Shown here: one piece after another, positions 16,586 to 26,726 of the stretch
Position numbering within the stretch: position 1 is the stretch's first letter
Layout: every line of letters begins with the position of its first letter
NCBI GenBank assembly: GCA_038040445.1
Contig: JBBPIG010000009.1
Location: forward strand, 40,114 to 104,113
DNA: 64,000 nt
Direction: 5' to 3'
From: Acidobacteriota bacterium
GTDB lineage: Bacteria > Acidobacteriota > Blastocatellia > UBA7656
The notes under the pieces: generated by a model
The model's database searches: none
What the model saw: only the letters and a program-made list of their open reading frames with translations
Told to the model about the DNA's origin: nothing
Made by a program: the position numbers and the translations under genes

Positions 16586-16687
16586 TACCCTTCGTTGACA
16601 CGCCTGCACTCGTGTCCTATTCTTCAATATTGACCGGGCGAACAGAAAAATCGCAAAAAGCAATGACCGACTGAAAGGAAGAGTAAG

Positions 16688-17827
16688 ATGCCGGGTGAAG
16701 CCAACGTAGCCAAGGCTGGCCTCGAAGGAATAGTTGCTGCCGAGTCTCGAATCAGCGACGTAAACGGCGACGAAGGTAAGCTCATCTATTGCGGGTACGA
16801 TATTCACGACCTCGCCGAGCACTCGACTTTTGAAGAGGTTGTGTATCTGCTTTGGCATGGTCAGCTTCCCACTCGCGCCGCGCTTGACGAGCTCAAGCAG
16901 CAACTCAGCCGCGAAACAAGCCTCCCAGTTCAAATTCAAGAGCTGATTGTTAGCGCGACTCCTAAGAACGCGAACCCGATGGACATGCTGCGCACGGTCG
17001 TCTCCGCGCTGGCGCTCTACGATCCGGACGGCCCGGATATGTCGGAAGAGGCAAACCAGCGCAAGGCTATTCGATTGACGGCCAAGTTCCCGACCATAGT
17101 CACGACTTTCCAGCGAGTGCGCAACGGGCTGGAGCCGGTCGAGCCGCGCAAAGACCTATCACTGGCCGCTAACTTTCTTTTCACACTACGCGGCGAGGAA
17201 CCCGATGAGGTTTCGACTCGCACGATGGATTTAGCTTTTGTCTTGCACGCCGATCATGAGCTGAACGCTTCGACCTTTGCCGCGCGAGTCACCGCCGCAA
17301 CGTTGTCCGATATGTACTCGGCGATCGTGTCGGCGATCGGCACGTTGAAGGGCCCGCTGCACGGGGGCGCAAATGAAGGAGTGATCAAGAACCTGCTTGA
17401 AATCGGCTCGGTCGACAATGTCGAAGCCTGGGTGAAGAAGGCCCTTGTCGAAAAGAAGAAGATCATGGGATTCGGTCACAGGGTCTATCACACAGAAGAT
17501 CCTCGGGCGACTCATCTCCGCGAGATGTCCGGGCTTCTGGGCGAGCGCACCGGCGAGAAGAAATGGTACGAGATGTCGCGCAAGATGGAAGAAGTGATGA
17601 TGCGCGAGAAGCACTTGAACCCGAACGTGGACTTTTACTCGGCTTCGACCTACTACGCGCTCGGTATTCCTACCGACCTGTTCACGCCGATTTTCGCTTG
17701 CAGCCGCATCTCCGGGTGGACAGCGCACGTGCTCGAACAGTACAGGAACAACCGGCTGATTCGGCCACGAGCTGAGTACATTGGCCCGCGCGGATTGAAG
17801 TACATTCCTATTGAACAGCGTGACTAA
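16688..17827 (+). CDS. Citrate synthase (or 2-methylcitrate synthase)
   Basis: Condenses acetyl-CoA (or propionyl-CoA) with oxaloacetate. Short Gram-positive/archaeal type, 379 aa. Catalytic residues are visible: His225 in GPLHGGANE, His264 in GFGHRVYHTEDPRA and Asp315 in NPNVDFYSASTYY. The family motif LHADHELNAST is at 187-197. AGGAAGAG lies before the ATG. Sequence alone does not separate citrate from methylcitrate synthase; no prp genes are nearby, so TCA-cycle use is favoured. Confidence 0.93.
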   Translation: MPGEANVAKAGLEGIVAAESRISDVNGDEGKLIYCGYDIHDLAEHSTFEEVVYLLWHGQLPTRAALDELKQQLSRETSLPVQIQELIVSATPKNANPMDMLRTVVSALALYDPDGPDMSEEANQRKAIRLTAKFPTIVTTFQRVRNGLEPVEPRKDLSLAANFLFTLRGEEPDEVSTRTMDLAFVLHADHELNASTFAARVTAATLSDMYSAIVSAIGTLKGPLHGGANEGVIKNLLEIGSVDNVEAWVKKALVEKKKIMGFGHRVYHTEDPRATHLREMSGLLGERTGEKKWYEMSRKMEEVMMREKHLNPNVDFYSASTYYALGIPTDLFTPIFACSRISGWTAHVLEQYRNNRLIRPRAEYIGPRGLKYIPIEQRD

Positions 17828-17886
17828 AAGTGAGTCCTCGACGAAGTTGATGGAGCTCGATTCTTCCTGGTCCCCTCGCAACTTGC

Positions 17887-17915
17887 CTGACATCACGCGC
17901 ATTTAGTCGTATAAT
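17887..17915 (+). promoter_or_regulatory. Sigma-70-type promoter CTGACA-N17-TATAAT
   Basis: Near-consensus -35 (17887-17892) and consensus -10 (17910-17915) with optimal 17-bp spacing, about 110 bp upstream of the secreted Lys/Pro-rich protein gene. Confidence 0.7.
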
Positions 17916-18028
17916 CCACGCGAGTGGACTGCAGCCCGGGAGACTATGAGATTAGTCCTTCCTAAATGTTTGCCTTCCCCAAGGTCGCGAAGCTTACGCG
18001 ATCAACGTACATTAACGGAGGTCCCCAT

Positions 18029-18535
18029 ATGAGAGCGAAACTCGTGACGTTCGGATTCACCGCAGCCGCAATTCTAGCGCTAGTGCTTCAGGCTTCATCG
18101 CAGGCTATCGCACAAGGAAACGCCAACAAACCTGCCGCCGCAAAGAAGGCGAAGCCGGCGCCTAAACCCCCTGAAGCTAAACCAGCTCCACCCGCCCCTG
18201 CCGCCGGGGAGGCAACGATGGCTGCCAAACCGAAGCCCAAACCGAAGCCAAAACGAAAAGCCTCGATGGCGATGGCGGGCGTCCCCATGGGCGCGCCAGC
18301 TTGCATTAAGCACCTGACCAAGATGGCGGAAAAGGATCCCTTGATCGACTACGACGGGCATCCGTCGGAGATCATCAACGGCGGCCTGCTCTGGAACGAC
18401 CCCAAGTCCCGCTGCTCAATTGCCGGCGACGAAGCGACGAAGAAGAAGGTGGTCGAGCTGGCAATCGCGTGGCGGAGCAAGGACGCCTCGAAGGTGCGCT
18501 CGCTTCTCCAGGAGCTCGAAGGTATGGCCAAGTAG
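18029..18535 (+). CDS. Secreted Pro/Lys/Ala-rich protein with conserved C-terminal domain
   Basis: 168 residues from ATG 18029 (ACGGAGGT Shine-Dalgarno; the longer frame from 17966 lacks one). Signal peptide to about ASSQAIAQG, then a low-complexity linker of KPAPKPPEAKPAPPAPA and KPKPKPKPK about 60 residues long, then a compact C-terminal region with Cys residues (GAPACIKHLTKMAEKDPL...KSRCSIAGDEATKKKVVELA). The linker looks like a peptidoglycan- or envelope-spanning spacer. No family recognised. Confidence 0.7.
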   Translation: MRAKLVTFGFTAAAILALVLQASSQAIAQGNANKPAAAKKAKPAPKPPEAKPAPPAPAAGEATMAAKPKPKPKPKRKASMAMAGVPMGAPACIKHLTKMAEKDPLIDYDGHPSEIINGGLLWNDPKSRCSIAGDEATKKKVVELAIAWRSKDASKVRSLLQELEGMAK

Positions 18536-18715
18536 AACTGGCCGATCGCAAAGCGCGGCTGTTCCGGGTGGTGGTGCGAGCTGACAGGCCCGTGCCACCA
18601 TTCGGTGCATATAACTTTCCCTTCCTCTATACCCGCCCGCCCGAGCGCAACCATGTCGTTGCTTGACATGCCCAGACACGCTCGGATAGGTTCTACTTAA
18701 CCCAAACCATTTAAG

Positions 18716-19771
18716 ATGCAAAAGACAACAATATCGGTCAAGCGGATTACTGTCGGTTGTGCTGTCGCGCTGGCCAGCTTGTTGATCGCCGGGTGCGGCT
18801 TGCTGTCTTCCGATGCAAAGATCGATGAAGGCATAGTCATCGCTCCGAAGCTGAAGATTCGCTCGTCCACTGCCCTCGCTGCGCTCGATCTCGCAGAAGT
18901 GAAACGCGGCGACCGACTCGAGATACTCGAGCAGGCCCAGGTGAAGACGCCGACGCGCACCAACGAGTGGTACAAAGTCAGAACGAAAACCAAAGACGCG
19001 ACCGAAGGGTGGGTCGAGGCGCGCTACGTCATAAACAAGCCGGTCGTAGACAAAACGCAAGAGCTTTACGAAAAATCGAAGACGATATCCTCACAAGCCA
19101 CCGGCCGCTTGAAGGTTCAGACTAAGCTCAGAGTCGATCCGGGCGGCGACGTTATTACCTACCTGAGTCGCGGGACGATGGTTGACATCGTCGGCAAGAC
19201 TCGCACAACGATCAAGCCTGAAAAGCAACAGGAAGCCGACGACAGCGAAGATACCGACGAGCCTGAAACCCGCACCGTCATCTGGTACCAGATTCGTCTC
19301 CCCGAAACGGAAGTCCTGCGCGCGGGCTGGGTGGGTGCGCAGCAGGTGCAACTCGATACGCCCGACGAAATACTCTACCTCGAAGGCGAAGGGCGGCGCT
19401 TCACCGGCTGGGTTGTGTTTGATCAGACGAAGACCAAAAAGGGCGAGTTGAAGGACAACTACATCGCTCTGATGAAGAACCTGAGCACCGAAGGTCCGAT
19501 CGATTTCACCCGGCTCTGGGTGTTGATTTACGCGCCGGATCAGGGTCGATACGTGGGCGCGAGAATCGAAGACGGATTACACGGCGTTCTGCCCGTCGCC
19601 ATTCACCCCGACCATAAGGGCTTTACCATTCACGAGCTCGACGAGAACGGTAAGCCCGTCGCTGTCGAGTATGAAGCGATTCGCCGCGATGCCAGTCACT
19701 TGACTGTCAACCGCCTCTCACCGAAGTTCGTTTACAAGAAACAACCGGGCAAGCGTAAGGCAAAGAGCTAA
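18716..19771 (+). CDS. Lipoprotein with two bacterial SH3 domains
   Basis: 351 residues. The N-terminal lipobox LLIAGCG predicts lipidation at Cys27. SH3b-like domain 1 spans about residues 40-105 (LKIRSSTALAALDLAEVKRGDRLEIL...EGWVEARYV) and domain 2 about 120-215 (LKVQTKLRVDPGGDVITYLSRGTMVDIV...AGWVGAQQV). An acidic insert DDSEDTDEPE interrupts the second. A distinct C-terminal domain (220-340) follows. SH3b domains usually bind cell-wall peptides; an envelope role is inferred. Confidence 0.8.
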   Translation: MQKTTISVKRITVGCAVALASLLIAGCGLLSSDAKIDEGIVIAPKLKIRSSTALAALDLAEVKRGDRLEILEQAQVKTPTRTNEWYKVRTKTKDATEGWVEARYVINKPVVDKTQELYEKSKTISSQATGRLKVQTKLRVDPGGDVITYLSRGTMVDIVGKTRTTIKPEKQQEADDSEDTDEPETRTVIWYQIRLPETEVLRAGWVGAQQVQLDTPDEILYLEGEGRRFTGWVVFDQTKTKKGELKDNYIALMKNLSTEGPIDFTRLWVLIYAPDQGRYVGARIEDGLHGVLPVAIHPDHKGFTIHELDENGKPVAVEYEAIRRDASHLTVNRLSPKFVYKKQPGKRKAKS

Positions 19772-19820
19772 ATGTAAGGGAAGACTTCGGTACCGGCGGA
19801 AGCTGTACGCGTCGGCCGCT

Positions 19821-20600
19821 TTACCTTTTATCCTTGTTCTCCTCTATTGCCCGGATCATTTTCTCGAGCGAGCGCTCGACGGCTTCGGCTATAAGCTCGA
19901 CCATCGGTTTTGTGTTCATTCGGATTCCTTCATCAAGCGCGGCGCGATAGGCTGCATGCTTTTCTGGTTTGATGATGATGGGTGGAAGCTCGCGGCGCAG
20001 GGTGAATAGACTTGCGGCCAGCAGCGCGGTCCGCTCGTTCGCCGCCTCGAAGGGCTGCATTTCGATCAGCCGCAGAAAGACGATTGAAGCCTGCTCGACG
20101 GGATGAAGCTCAGTAAAGGAGTCGGCGGTGTACCACTGGCAGGCGCTGTCGATCATCACCGGCAGAGCCTCAGCCGGCGCAGGCTTCACGCGCCGAGCCT
20201 CACCCGCGCTGCTACGAAACGCCGAGGCTTCTCCGGGTACCTTGTGAAGGCTGAGAAGCAGGTCGGCGGTGAGTCTCGCAGCTTGGCCCTTCGCGCGAAC
20301 CAAAGAAGTAACCGTCCGCAGCGACTCGAGCAGAGCCGTCGCCGATCGGTCGCTATCCGTCGCGGCGACAGAAACGGACCCGGCCCGCGCGACATCCTCG
20401 TGCTCCACCGCCACGCCTTCAAGTCTGAGCGTCGAATAGACGAACTCGGTCTCCGCCCACCGCTCGAGCGCTTCTCTCTGCTCCGCCGAGAGCTGAAGCT
20501 CGGTTAGCTGTTTGTGTTTCTGATTCACCCTGCTTATCCACTCGGAGGTGGCTCGAGTGAACAGGATCGTTGGAGTTCTTCTCTCGGGAGGTTTTGGCAT
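19821..20600 (-). CDS. Fic-family protein with degenerate active site
   Basis: 259-residue Fic/DOC-fold protein. Active Fic enzymes carry HPFx(D/E)GNGRxxR; here residues 182-193 read QPFEAANERTAL, so the catalytic His is Gln and two loop glycines are lost, while Pro-Phe-Glu, Asn and Arg persist. An N-terminal (S/T)xxxE(G/N) inhibitory-helix motif is present as TLRLEG at 57-62, the class that autoinhibits AMPylating Fic proteins. A C-terminal IIKPEKHAAYRAALDEG element resembles the DNA-binding or flap-side region of related proteins. Probably not an AMP transferase; scaffold or altered chemistry. Confidence 0.7.
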   Translation of the reverse strand: MPKPPERRTPTILFTRATSEWISRVNQKHKQLTELQLSAEQREALERWAETEFVYSTLRLEGVAVEHEDVARAGSVSVAATDSDRSATALLESLRTVTSLVRAKGQAARLTADLLLSLHKVPGEASAFRSSAGEARRVKPAPAEALPVMIDSACQWYTADSFTELHPVEQASIVFLRLIEMQPFEAANERTALLAASLFTLRRELPPIIIKPEKHAAYRAALDEGIRMNTKPMVELIAEAVERSLEKMIRAIEENKDKR

Positions 20601-20622
20601 GTTGTTCGAGCCGGTGCGTTGC

Positions 20623-20988
20623 TCAGCCCGGAATGCGAGGCACTTCGATTTTCAAATCGGGTTCGTTGTGTATGAAGGTTATTTGCAACGTGCCCGCTAC
20701 GTCGGTTGTCTGAGACCCTTCGCCGGCGGACTCATTGCTCGCGCTGAAGCTTGCGAATGAATCATTGCTTTCCCTGGTCAACCGCAGATCGGCAGCCGCC
20801 AGCGCTTCGCGAAGCCGCGCCACTCGGTTGCCTGGAATTTCAAAACTGAAGCAGACCGATACATTCGAGAACTGTTTCACGTCAAGCACCCACGCGGCGC
20901 TGGCGGCTAGCGCAGACCTGACGCGCGCGATCATTTCGCCTCGGTTCGCTCGGGTGACGGCATTAATTCTCAGGAACTGTGGAACCAC
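20623..20988 (-). CDS. Conserved hypothetical alpha/beta protein
   Basis: 121 residues from a GTG four bases after the stop of the upstream amidohydrolase gene, suggesting coupling. The N-terminal 75 residues (IARVRSALAASAAWVLDVKQFSNVSVCFSFEIPGNRVARLREALAAADLRL) look like a beta-alpha-beta ferredoxin-like domain. The second half is Ser-rich with a final strand (TLQITFIHNEPDLKIEVPRI). Family not recognised. Confidence 0.55.
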   Translation of the reverse strand: MVPQFLRINAVTRANRGEMIARVRSALAASAAWVLDVKQFSNVSVCFSFEIPGNRVARLREALAAADLRLTRESNDSFASFSASNESAGEGSQTTDVAGTLQITFIHNEPDLKIEVPRIPG

Positions 20989-20991
20989 ACT

Positions 20992-22356
20992 TCATTTATA
21001 GCGAGTCCCGTGCTTGATCACCATACCGACATTCTGAAGCAGGTCGATATAACGAAGCACGTCGCCGCGCACCGCGATGATGTCGGCGTATTTTCCTTCG
21101 CTGACCGTTCCAACCTGGCTGTCGACTTTCATCAGCACAGAAGGCCAGTAAGTTGCGGCTCGAATCGCGGTCATCGGGTCGACGCCGAAATGATTGACCC
21201 ACGCATCAAGCTCGTGCCACGTGCTCTGGCTGTGAAACTTCATCGGTATGCCGCTATCAGTGCCGATCAAAAGCACGACACCTGACTCGGCGAGTTGCTG
21301 AAACTTTCTCTTTAGCGTCGGCCGCCGGTTGGGCGTGATTTGAAAATAAGGAAGCCGGTCCGGATGTTCGAGGGATTGCTTTATGTCCGCGACAATCGCC
21401 TCGGTCAAGCCAACCTGCCAGGACGGATCATCCAATGCTTCGCGGTTTTCGCGCACGTACTCGTAATTCAACAAGCCCTCAATCGTAGGCGTCCAAAACA
21501 GCGGACCGAGGCTCATCTTCGCAGTTCGTTCGCGCAGCAGGGCGACGATGTCCGGCGGGTATTCAGGGGCGGCGGCCAGCCCGGTGTGTTCGAAGCAATC
21601 GACGCCGGCTTGAAGCCCTCGGCGAATCTCTTCCGGGCGATGCGAGTGAGCGACGACCGTCAGCCGATGCTTGTGAGCTTCATCGACCACGGCTTGCACT
21701 TCTTCCATGGTCATCTGGTCCTGATCGATGAGCTTGATGCAGTTGACTCCCGCTTCGGCCAGCTTGCGCACCTTGTCGCGGGCATCTGCGGCGCCATTGG
21801 TTCCCCATCGAAAATACTCAGTGCCCGGGTACGGCTCGTGTTGAATGAAGGGCCCCGATACATAGAGCGTTGGCCCCGGCAGCTTGCCCGCGTTGATCCG
21901 ATCGCGTACGGATAGGCTCTCTTTGAGCGGCCCGCCGAGGTCGCGCGCGCTGGTGACACCGGCCATCAGCAGTTGCTTCGCCGAAGCCGGCATGATTACG
22001 TTTTCGAACTGGGGCGTATAGGTCTTGTCCCAGTGCGCGTAGTCGCTGTGGCCGTTGATCATCAGGTGAACGTGCATGTCCCAAAGCCCTGGCAGAACGG
22101 ACATGCCTTCGGTTGAGATGACTTCAGCGCCTTTCGGAATCGCGAGCGAGCCGACTTGCCCGACGGCCTTGATACGCTCGCCATCGATAATGATGACGCT
22201 GTTGCGAATGGGCTTGCTGCCGAAGCCATCGATGAGCGTGCCGCCGACGAGCGCTTTGATGGTTTGCGATTGGGCCGGCGCCGAAATGTTCATCGCCAGA
22301 AGAGCGAGCGCGCCAACGAGCGCAAGTGATAACGAGAAACCCCGAGATGTTTTCAT
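20992..22356 (-). CDS. Secreted amidohydrolase-superfamily protein
   Basis: Metal-dependent hydrolase exported through an N-terminal signal peptide (cleavage near SAPAQSQ). 454 residues. Seen: metal motif MHVHL (HxH) near residue 93, LIDQ with Lys for metal carboxylation region (CIKLID), VVAHSH, FEHTG, and the catalytic Asp in LIGTDSG. The small beta-sandwich (GGTLIDGFG...GKYADIIAV) closes the fold. Belongs to the imidazolonepropionase/Xaa-Pro-dipeptidase-like group common in Acidobacteriota; substrate unknown. Confidence 0.85.
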   Translation of the reverse strand: MKTSRGFSLSLALVGALALLAMNISAPAQSQTIKALVGGTLIDGFGSKPIRNSVIIIDGERIKAVGQVGSLAIPKGAEVISTEGMSVLPGLWDMHVHLMINGHSDYAHWDKTYTPQFENVIMPASAKQLLMAGVTSARDLGGPLKESLSVRDRINAGKLPGPTLYVSGPFIQHEPYPGTEYFRWGTNGAADARDKVRKLAEAGVNCIKLIDQDQMTMEEVQAVVDEAHKHRLTVVAHSHRPEEIRRGLQAGVDCFEHTGLAAAPEYPPDIVALLRERTAKMSLGPLFWTPTIEGLLNYEYVRENREALDDPSWQVGLTEAIVADIKQSLEHPDRLPYFQITPNRRPTLKRKFQQLAESGVVLLIGTDSGIPMKFHSQSTWHELDAWVNHFGVDPMTAIRAATYWPSVLMKVDSQVGTVSEGKYADIIAVRGDVLRYIDLLQNVGMVIKHGTRYK

Positions 22357-22438
22357 CCGATTCTCCTCGACCGAATTGTAGTATGAAGTGCGCGCACACC
22401 AAAGTTGCGATGAACCACGGGAAGGCTGAAGTTCAGGG

Positions 22439-23119
22439 CTAGGATTTTCTCGCCGTCAATACCAACAGCACTGGAAAGCCCAGATATTTCGCCGCCGCGT
22501 GAACCGACGCGGCCAGTTCTTCGTCGCCAGTGAACTCGCGCACCTCGACGTCAACGAACCCAGCGTCTTCGAAGATATCGACGTGCTCCCGGACTGTGTA
22601 GTGAAATGCGCCCAGCCGATACTCAACCCCTTCTTGCTCGAAGTTCGCTTCGATTCCAGCCGCCGACATCTGCGGATGGTAGACAGAGAAGACCAACCTG
22701 CCGCCTGGTTTCAGCACCAGATAGAACTCGCGCGAAACTGCGCCAAGGTCGCTCAAGTGCTCGCCTATTAGGGCGCACAGGGCCGCGTCGAAGGTTCCAG
22801 GCTTGAAGGGCAGCGGGCGCTCAAGGTCCGCTAACGCAAGAGGCGCGTTTGGGTAGTGGCGATGCGCGACCTTCAACATGCCGGGCGCGAAGTCGATTCC
22901 AATCGGCATGGTTCCCGCCGAAAGCAGTTGCCTTAAATGTCTTCCAGTACCGCAGCCGGCGTCGAGTATCAGTTCGCCGCCCTGCGCTGCGAGCGCCTTG
23001 CTAGTATGTCGCGAATCCATCGACACCACCGGGTTGGGCGTCGAGTCATAGGTTTTTGACCAGAGGTCATACCCCTGGCGCGCGCTAACTCTCTCGATCT
23101 TCCTTCCAGGAGGTAGCAT
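22439..23119 (-). CDS. Class I SAM-dependent methyltransferase
   Basis: 226 residues. Motif I LILDAGCGTGRHLRQLL at about 51-67, a motif II-like acidic GIDFAPGMLKVA, and the post-region LKPGGRLVFSVYHP typical of UbiE/Methyltransf_11 enzymes. The SAM pocket is complete; the acceptor is not predictable. The ATG at 23119 and first residues (MLPPG) lie inside an arm of the family E inverted repeat, the same MLPP start as hom, so the true start may be a later codon. Confidence 0.82.
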   Translation of the reverse strand: MLPPGRKIERVSARQGYDLWSKTYDSTPNPVVSMDSRHTSKALAAQGGELILDAGCGTGRHLRQLLSAGTMPIGIDFAPGMLKVAHRHYPNAPLALADLERPLPFKPGTFDAALCALIGEHLSDLGAVSREFYLVLKPGGRLVFSVYHPQMSAAGIEANFEQEGVEYRLGAFHYTVREHVDIFEDAGFVDVEVREFTGDEELAASVHAAAKYLGFPVLLVLTARKS

Positions 23120-23190
23120 AGACTTTAGTCTGTGTCTCGTGATTACCGTACAAGAAGAATCACCCGGACACAGACTAAAGTCTATGCTAC
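23112..23190. repeat. Inverted repeat, family E, full copy
   Basis: Left arm 23112-23135 and right arm 23168-23190 carry the same TAGACTTTAGTCTGTGT sequence in opposite orientation, about 32 bp apart with an unrelated spacer. The left arm contains the predicted start codon of the minus-strand methyltransferase. Confidence 0.96.
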
Positions 23191-23233
23191 GAGGCTTCCG
23201 CGCTTGACAGCAACTCGGATAGCACGTGACACT

Positions 23234-23261
23234 TTGAGGCGCTTACCAGGATTGATACAAT
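23234..23261 (+). promoter_or_regulatory. Candidate promoter of the microcompartment genes, TTGAGG-N16-TACAAT
   Basis: Good hexamers with 16-bp spacing ending about 40 bp before the aldolase ATG. No second promoter is apparent before the shell genes. Confidence 0.5.
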
Positions 23262-23301
23262 CGATCGTTGGTAAGTTGTTCTCCGCAGGTAAGCAGCAAC
23301 A

Positions 23302-24132
23302 ATGCAAACGGAACGCGAACTTAGACAGCAGATCGTCGAGATAGGCCGCCGCATTTACGAGCTAGGATTCGTCGCGGCATCCGATGGCAACGTCAGCGCG
23401 AGGCTTACGGACGGGACGATACTCACCACGCCCACGATGGTGTGCAAAGGGCGTATGACGGAAGACATGCTCGTGCTGGTGGACATCGACGGCAAAAAAC
23501 GCCGGCGCGACGAGCGGAATCCTTCGTCCGAGTTCGCGATGCACAAGACAATCTATCAACTGCGTCCGGATGTTCACGCGGTGGTACACGCGCATCCCCC
23601 TTTCGGGACGGGCTTCGCGGTAGCGAATGTTCCGCTCGATAAGCCGTTGCTGTCCGAGGTTATACTGACCCTTGGATGCGTGCCGCTAACGGGTTACGGC
23701 ACGCCCTCTACAGACGAGCTGCCTGCGTCGCTGGCGCCGTTCATTCCACATCACGATGCGTTATTGTTAGCGAACCACGGCGCGGTCGCGTACGGGCCGG
23801 ATCTCGAGCTGGCATTCGCGCGGATGGAAACGCTCGAGCATTTTGCAAAGATAACCCTGGTCGCTCGATTAGTCGGGAAACCGCGCGAACTGCCGCCCGA
23901 GGCGATTGAAAAGCTGTTAGACGTGCGCGAGCGAGCGGGTTACATGCCCGCGGGGGCGCGAGGCTGTCAGGCTTGTGGTTTTTCGCACGGACACGCCTCG
24001 ACCTGTGCCGTTGGGAGCGCGACTCGATCTTACGGCACGAATGGAGATGATACGGTGACGCTGACTCGTAAAGAGTTGACGGCGCTTATTACCGAAGCAG
24101 CGCGACTAGTCGCGCGAGAAATGAAACAATGA
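23302..24132 (+). CDS. Class II aldolase/adducin family protein, probable microcompartment cargo
   Basis: Zinc-dependent aldolase of the fuculose-1-phosphate aldolase family. Seen: SDGNVSARL (phosphate-binding), the HAHPP zinc pair and the ANHGAV His. The catalytic domain ends near residue 205; family members are about 210-220 aa, but this protein has 276. The extension holds a Cys/His cluster [15 protein letters not shown] and finishes with an amphipathic helix [19 protein letters not shown] (about 256-274) after a flexible linker, which is how encapsulation peptides of BMC cargo look. The shell genes follow immediately. In Planctomycetes/Verrucomicrobia BMCs this enzyme cleaves deoxysugar phosphates to lactaldehyde. 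Confidence 0.85.
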   Translation: MQTERELRQQIVEIGRRIYELGFVAASDGNVSARLTDGTILTTPTMVCKGRMTEDMLVLVDIDGKKRRRDERNPSSEFAMHKTIYQLRPDVHAVVHAHPPFGTGFAVANVPLDKPLLSEVILTLGCVPLTGYGTPSTDELPASLAPFIPHHDALLLANHGAVAYGPDLELAFARMETLEHFAKITLVARLVGKPRELPPEAIEKLLDVRERAGYMPAGARGCQACGFSHGHASTCAVGSATRSYGTNGDDTVTLTRKELTALITEAARLVAREMKQ

Positions 24133-24228
24133 GATTGCAGATTGCCGATTTCCGATTGCCGATTTCGGATTAGATGGCCACGATCCGAGTGTGGACCGTC
24201 AAATCGGCAATCGGCAATTCAGGATTCG
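24132..24228. repeat. GATTGCCGATT-type inverted repeat
   Basis: GAGATTGCAGATTGCCGATT and further units run from the aldolase stop codon, with the reverse complement (AAATCGGCAATCGGCAATTC) about 60 bp later. The same unit occurs near 14858. It fills most of the spacer between the aldolase and the shell gene. Confidence 0.85.
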
Positions 24229-24241
24229 AAAGGGAGATTCT

Positions 24242-24529
24242 ATGGAAGCGCTTGGAATGATCGAGACGAAGGGGTTGGTAGCGATGATCGAAGCGGCTGA
24301 CGCGATGGTGAAGGCCGCTAACGTGACGCTGATCGGTTATGAAAAGATCGGCGCCGGGCTGGTCACCGCCATCGTACGCGGTGACGTCGCGGCGGTGAAA
24401 GCGGCGACCGATGCAGGCGCGGCGGCGGCCAGGCGTGTTGGCGAGCTTGTTAGCGTTCACGTCATCCCGCGTCCGCACTCGGCGGTAGACGAGAACATGC
24501 CGGTCACTTACGAGTCGCGCGAAAAATGA
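24242..24529 (+). CDS. Bacterial microcompartment shell protein, BMC-H
   Basis: Single BMC-domain hexameric shell protein (PduA/EutM/CcmK type). [39 protein letters not shown] is the canonical domain start, followed by [36 protein letters not shown]. 95 aa, normal for a single-domain shell protein. The ATG at 24242 has AAGGGAG upstream; the frame open from 24191 runs through repeats. Forms facets of a protein-shelled organelle together with the BMC-P protein encoded 110 bp downstream. Confidence 0.96.
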   Translation: MEALGMIETKGLVAMIEAADAMVKAANVTLIGYEKIGAGLVTAIVRGDVAAVKAATDAGAAAARRVGELVSVHVIPRPHSAVDENMPVTYESREK

Positions 24530-24537
24530 GGAAGACG

Positions 24538-24637
24538 TCCGTGGTCAGTAGTCCGTAGTCCGTAGTCCGTAGTCCAGATTGTTCGGACTACTTTGACCAC
24601 TGACCACCGACCACTGACCACTGACCGCTGACCACTG
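24538..24637. repeat. GTCCGTAGTCC / GACCACTGACC repeats (family A)
   Basis: Plus-oriented GTCAGTAGTCCGTAGTCCG units followed by complementary GACCACTGACCACTGACC units. The array ends four bases before the ATG of the vertex-protein gene, leaving no room for a normal ribosome-binding site. Confidence 0.9.
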
Positions 24638-24640
24638 ATT

Positions 24641-24913
24641 ATGATTCTTGCTCGAATAGTTGGAACGGTAGTGGCCACCCGCAAGGACGATCGCCTTCAC
24701 GGGAGAAAGCTGCTTGTCGCTCGGTTAGTGGGCGTTGATGGCCAGGACGAGAAAGGCCATCTCGTCGCGGTCGACACGGTGGGCGCGGGAATCCACGAAG
24801 TCGTCTTGATAGTGCAGGGCAGCTCTGCGCGAATGGCCTTCGGGTGCAAGGAGTGTCCGATTGACGCCGCGGTTGTAGGCATAGTTGATACCGTTGAAGT
24901 CAGTAGTCCGTAG
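24641..24913 (+). CDS. Bacterial microcompartment vertex protein, BMC-P (EutN/CcmL)
   Basis: Pentameric vertex protein capping the icosahedral BMC shell. MILARIVGTVVATRKDDRLHGRKLLVARLVG and AVDTVGAGIHEVVLIVQGSSARMA are characteristic of the EutN/CcmL fold, with the closing PIDAAVVGIVDTVEV. 90 aa is family size. The last four residues (VSSP) and the TAG stop are encoded by the next family A repeat; the same VSSP end occurs on the unrelated thioesterase at 38381. No Shine-Dalgarno is visible because a repeat array abuts the start. Confidence 0.95.
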   Translation: MILARIVGTVVATRKDDRLHGRKLLVARLVGVDGQDEKGHLVAVDTVGAGIHEVVLIVQGSSARMAFGCKECPIDAAVVGIVDTVEVSSP

Positions 24914-24986
24914 TCCGTGGTCCGTAGCTCGTTGCTCGTTGCTCGACCAGAAACTACGGACTACTGACTACGGACCACGGACTCTC
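24899..24986. repeat. GTCAGTAGTCCGTAGTCC repeat (family A), inverted
   Basis: Begins within the last codons of the BMC-P gene and returns as GGACTACTGACTACGGACC up to the ATG of NAD+ synthetase. Confidence 0.9.

Positions 24987-26726
<1,740 letters not shown>

Noticed and set aside
16340..16687. Riboswitch before citrate synthase
   Set aside because: The strong hairpin belongs to an element with its own terminal inverted repeats, and no known riboswitch core was recognised.
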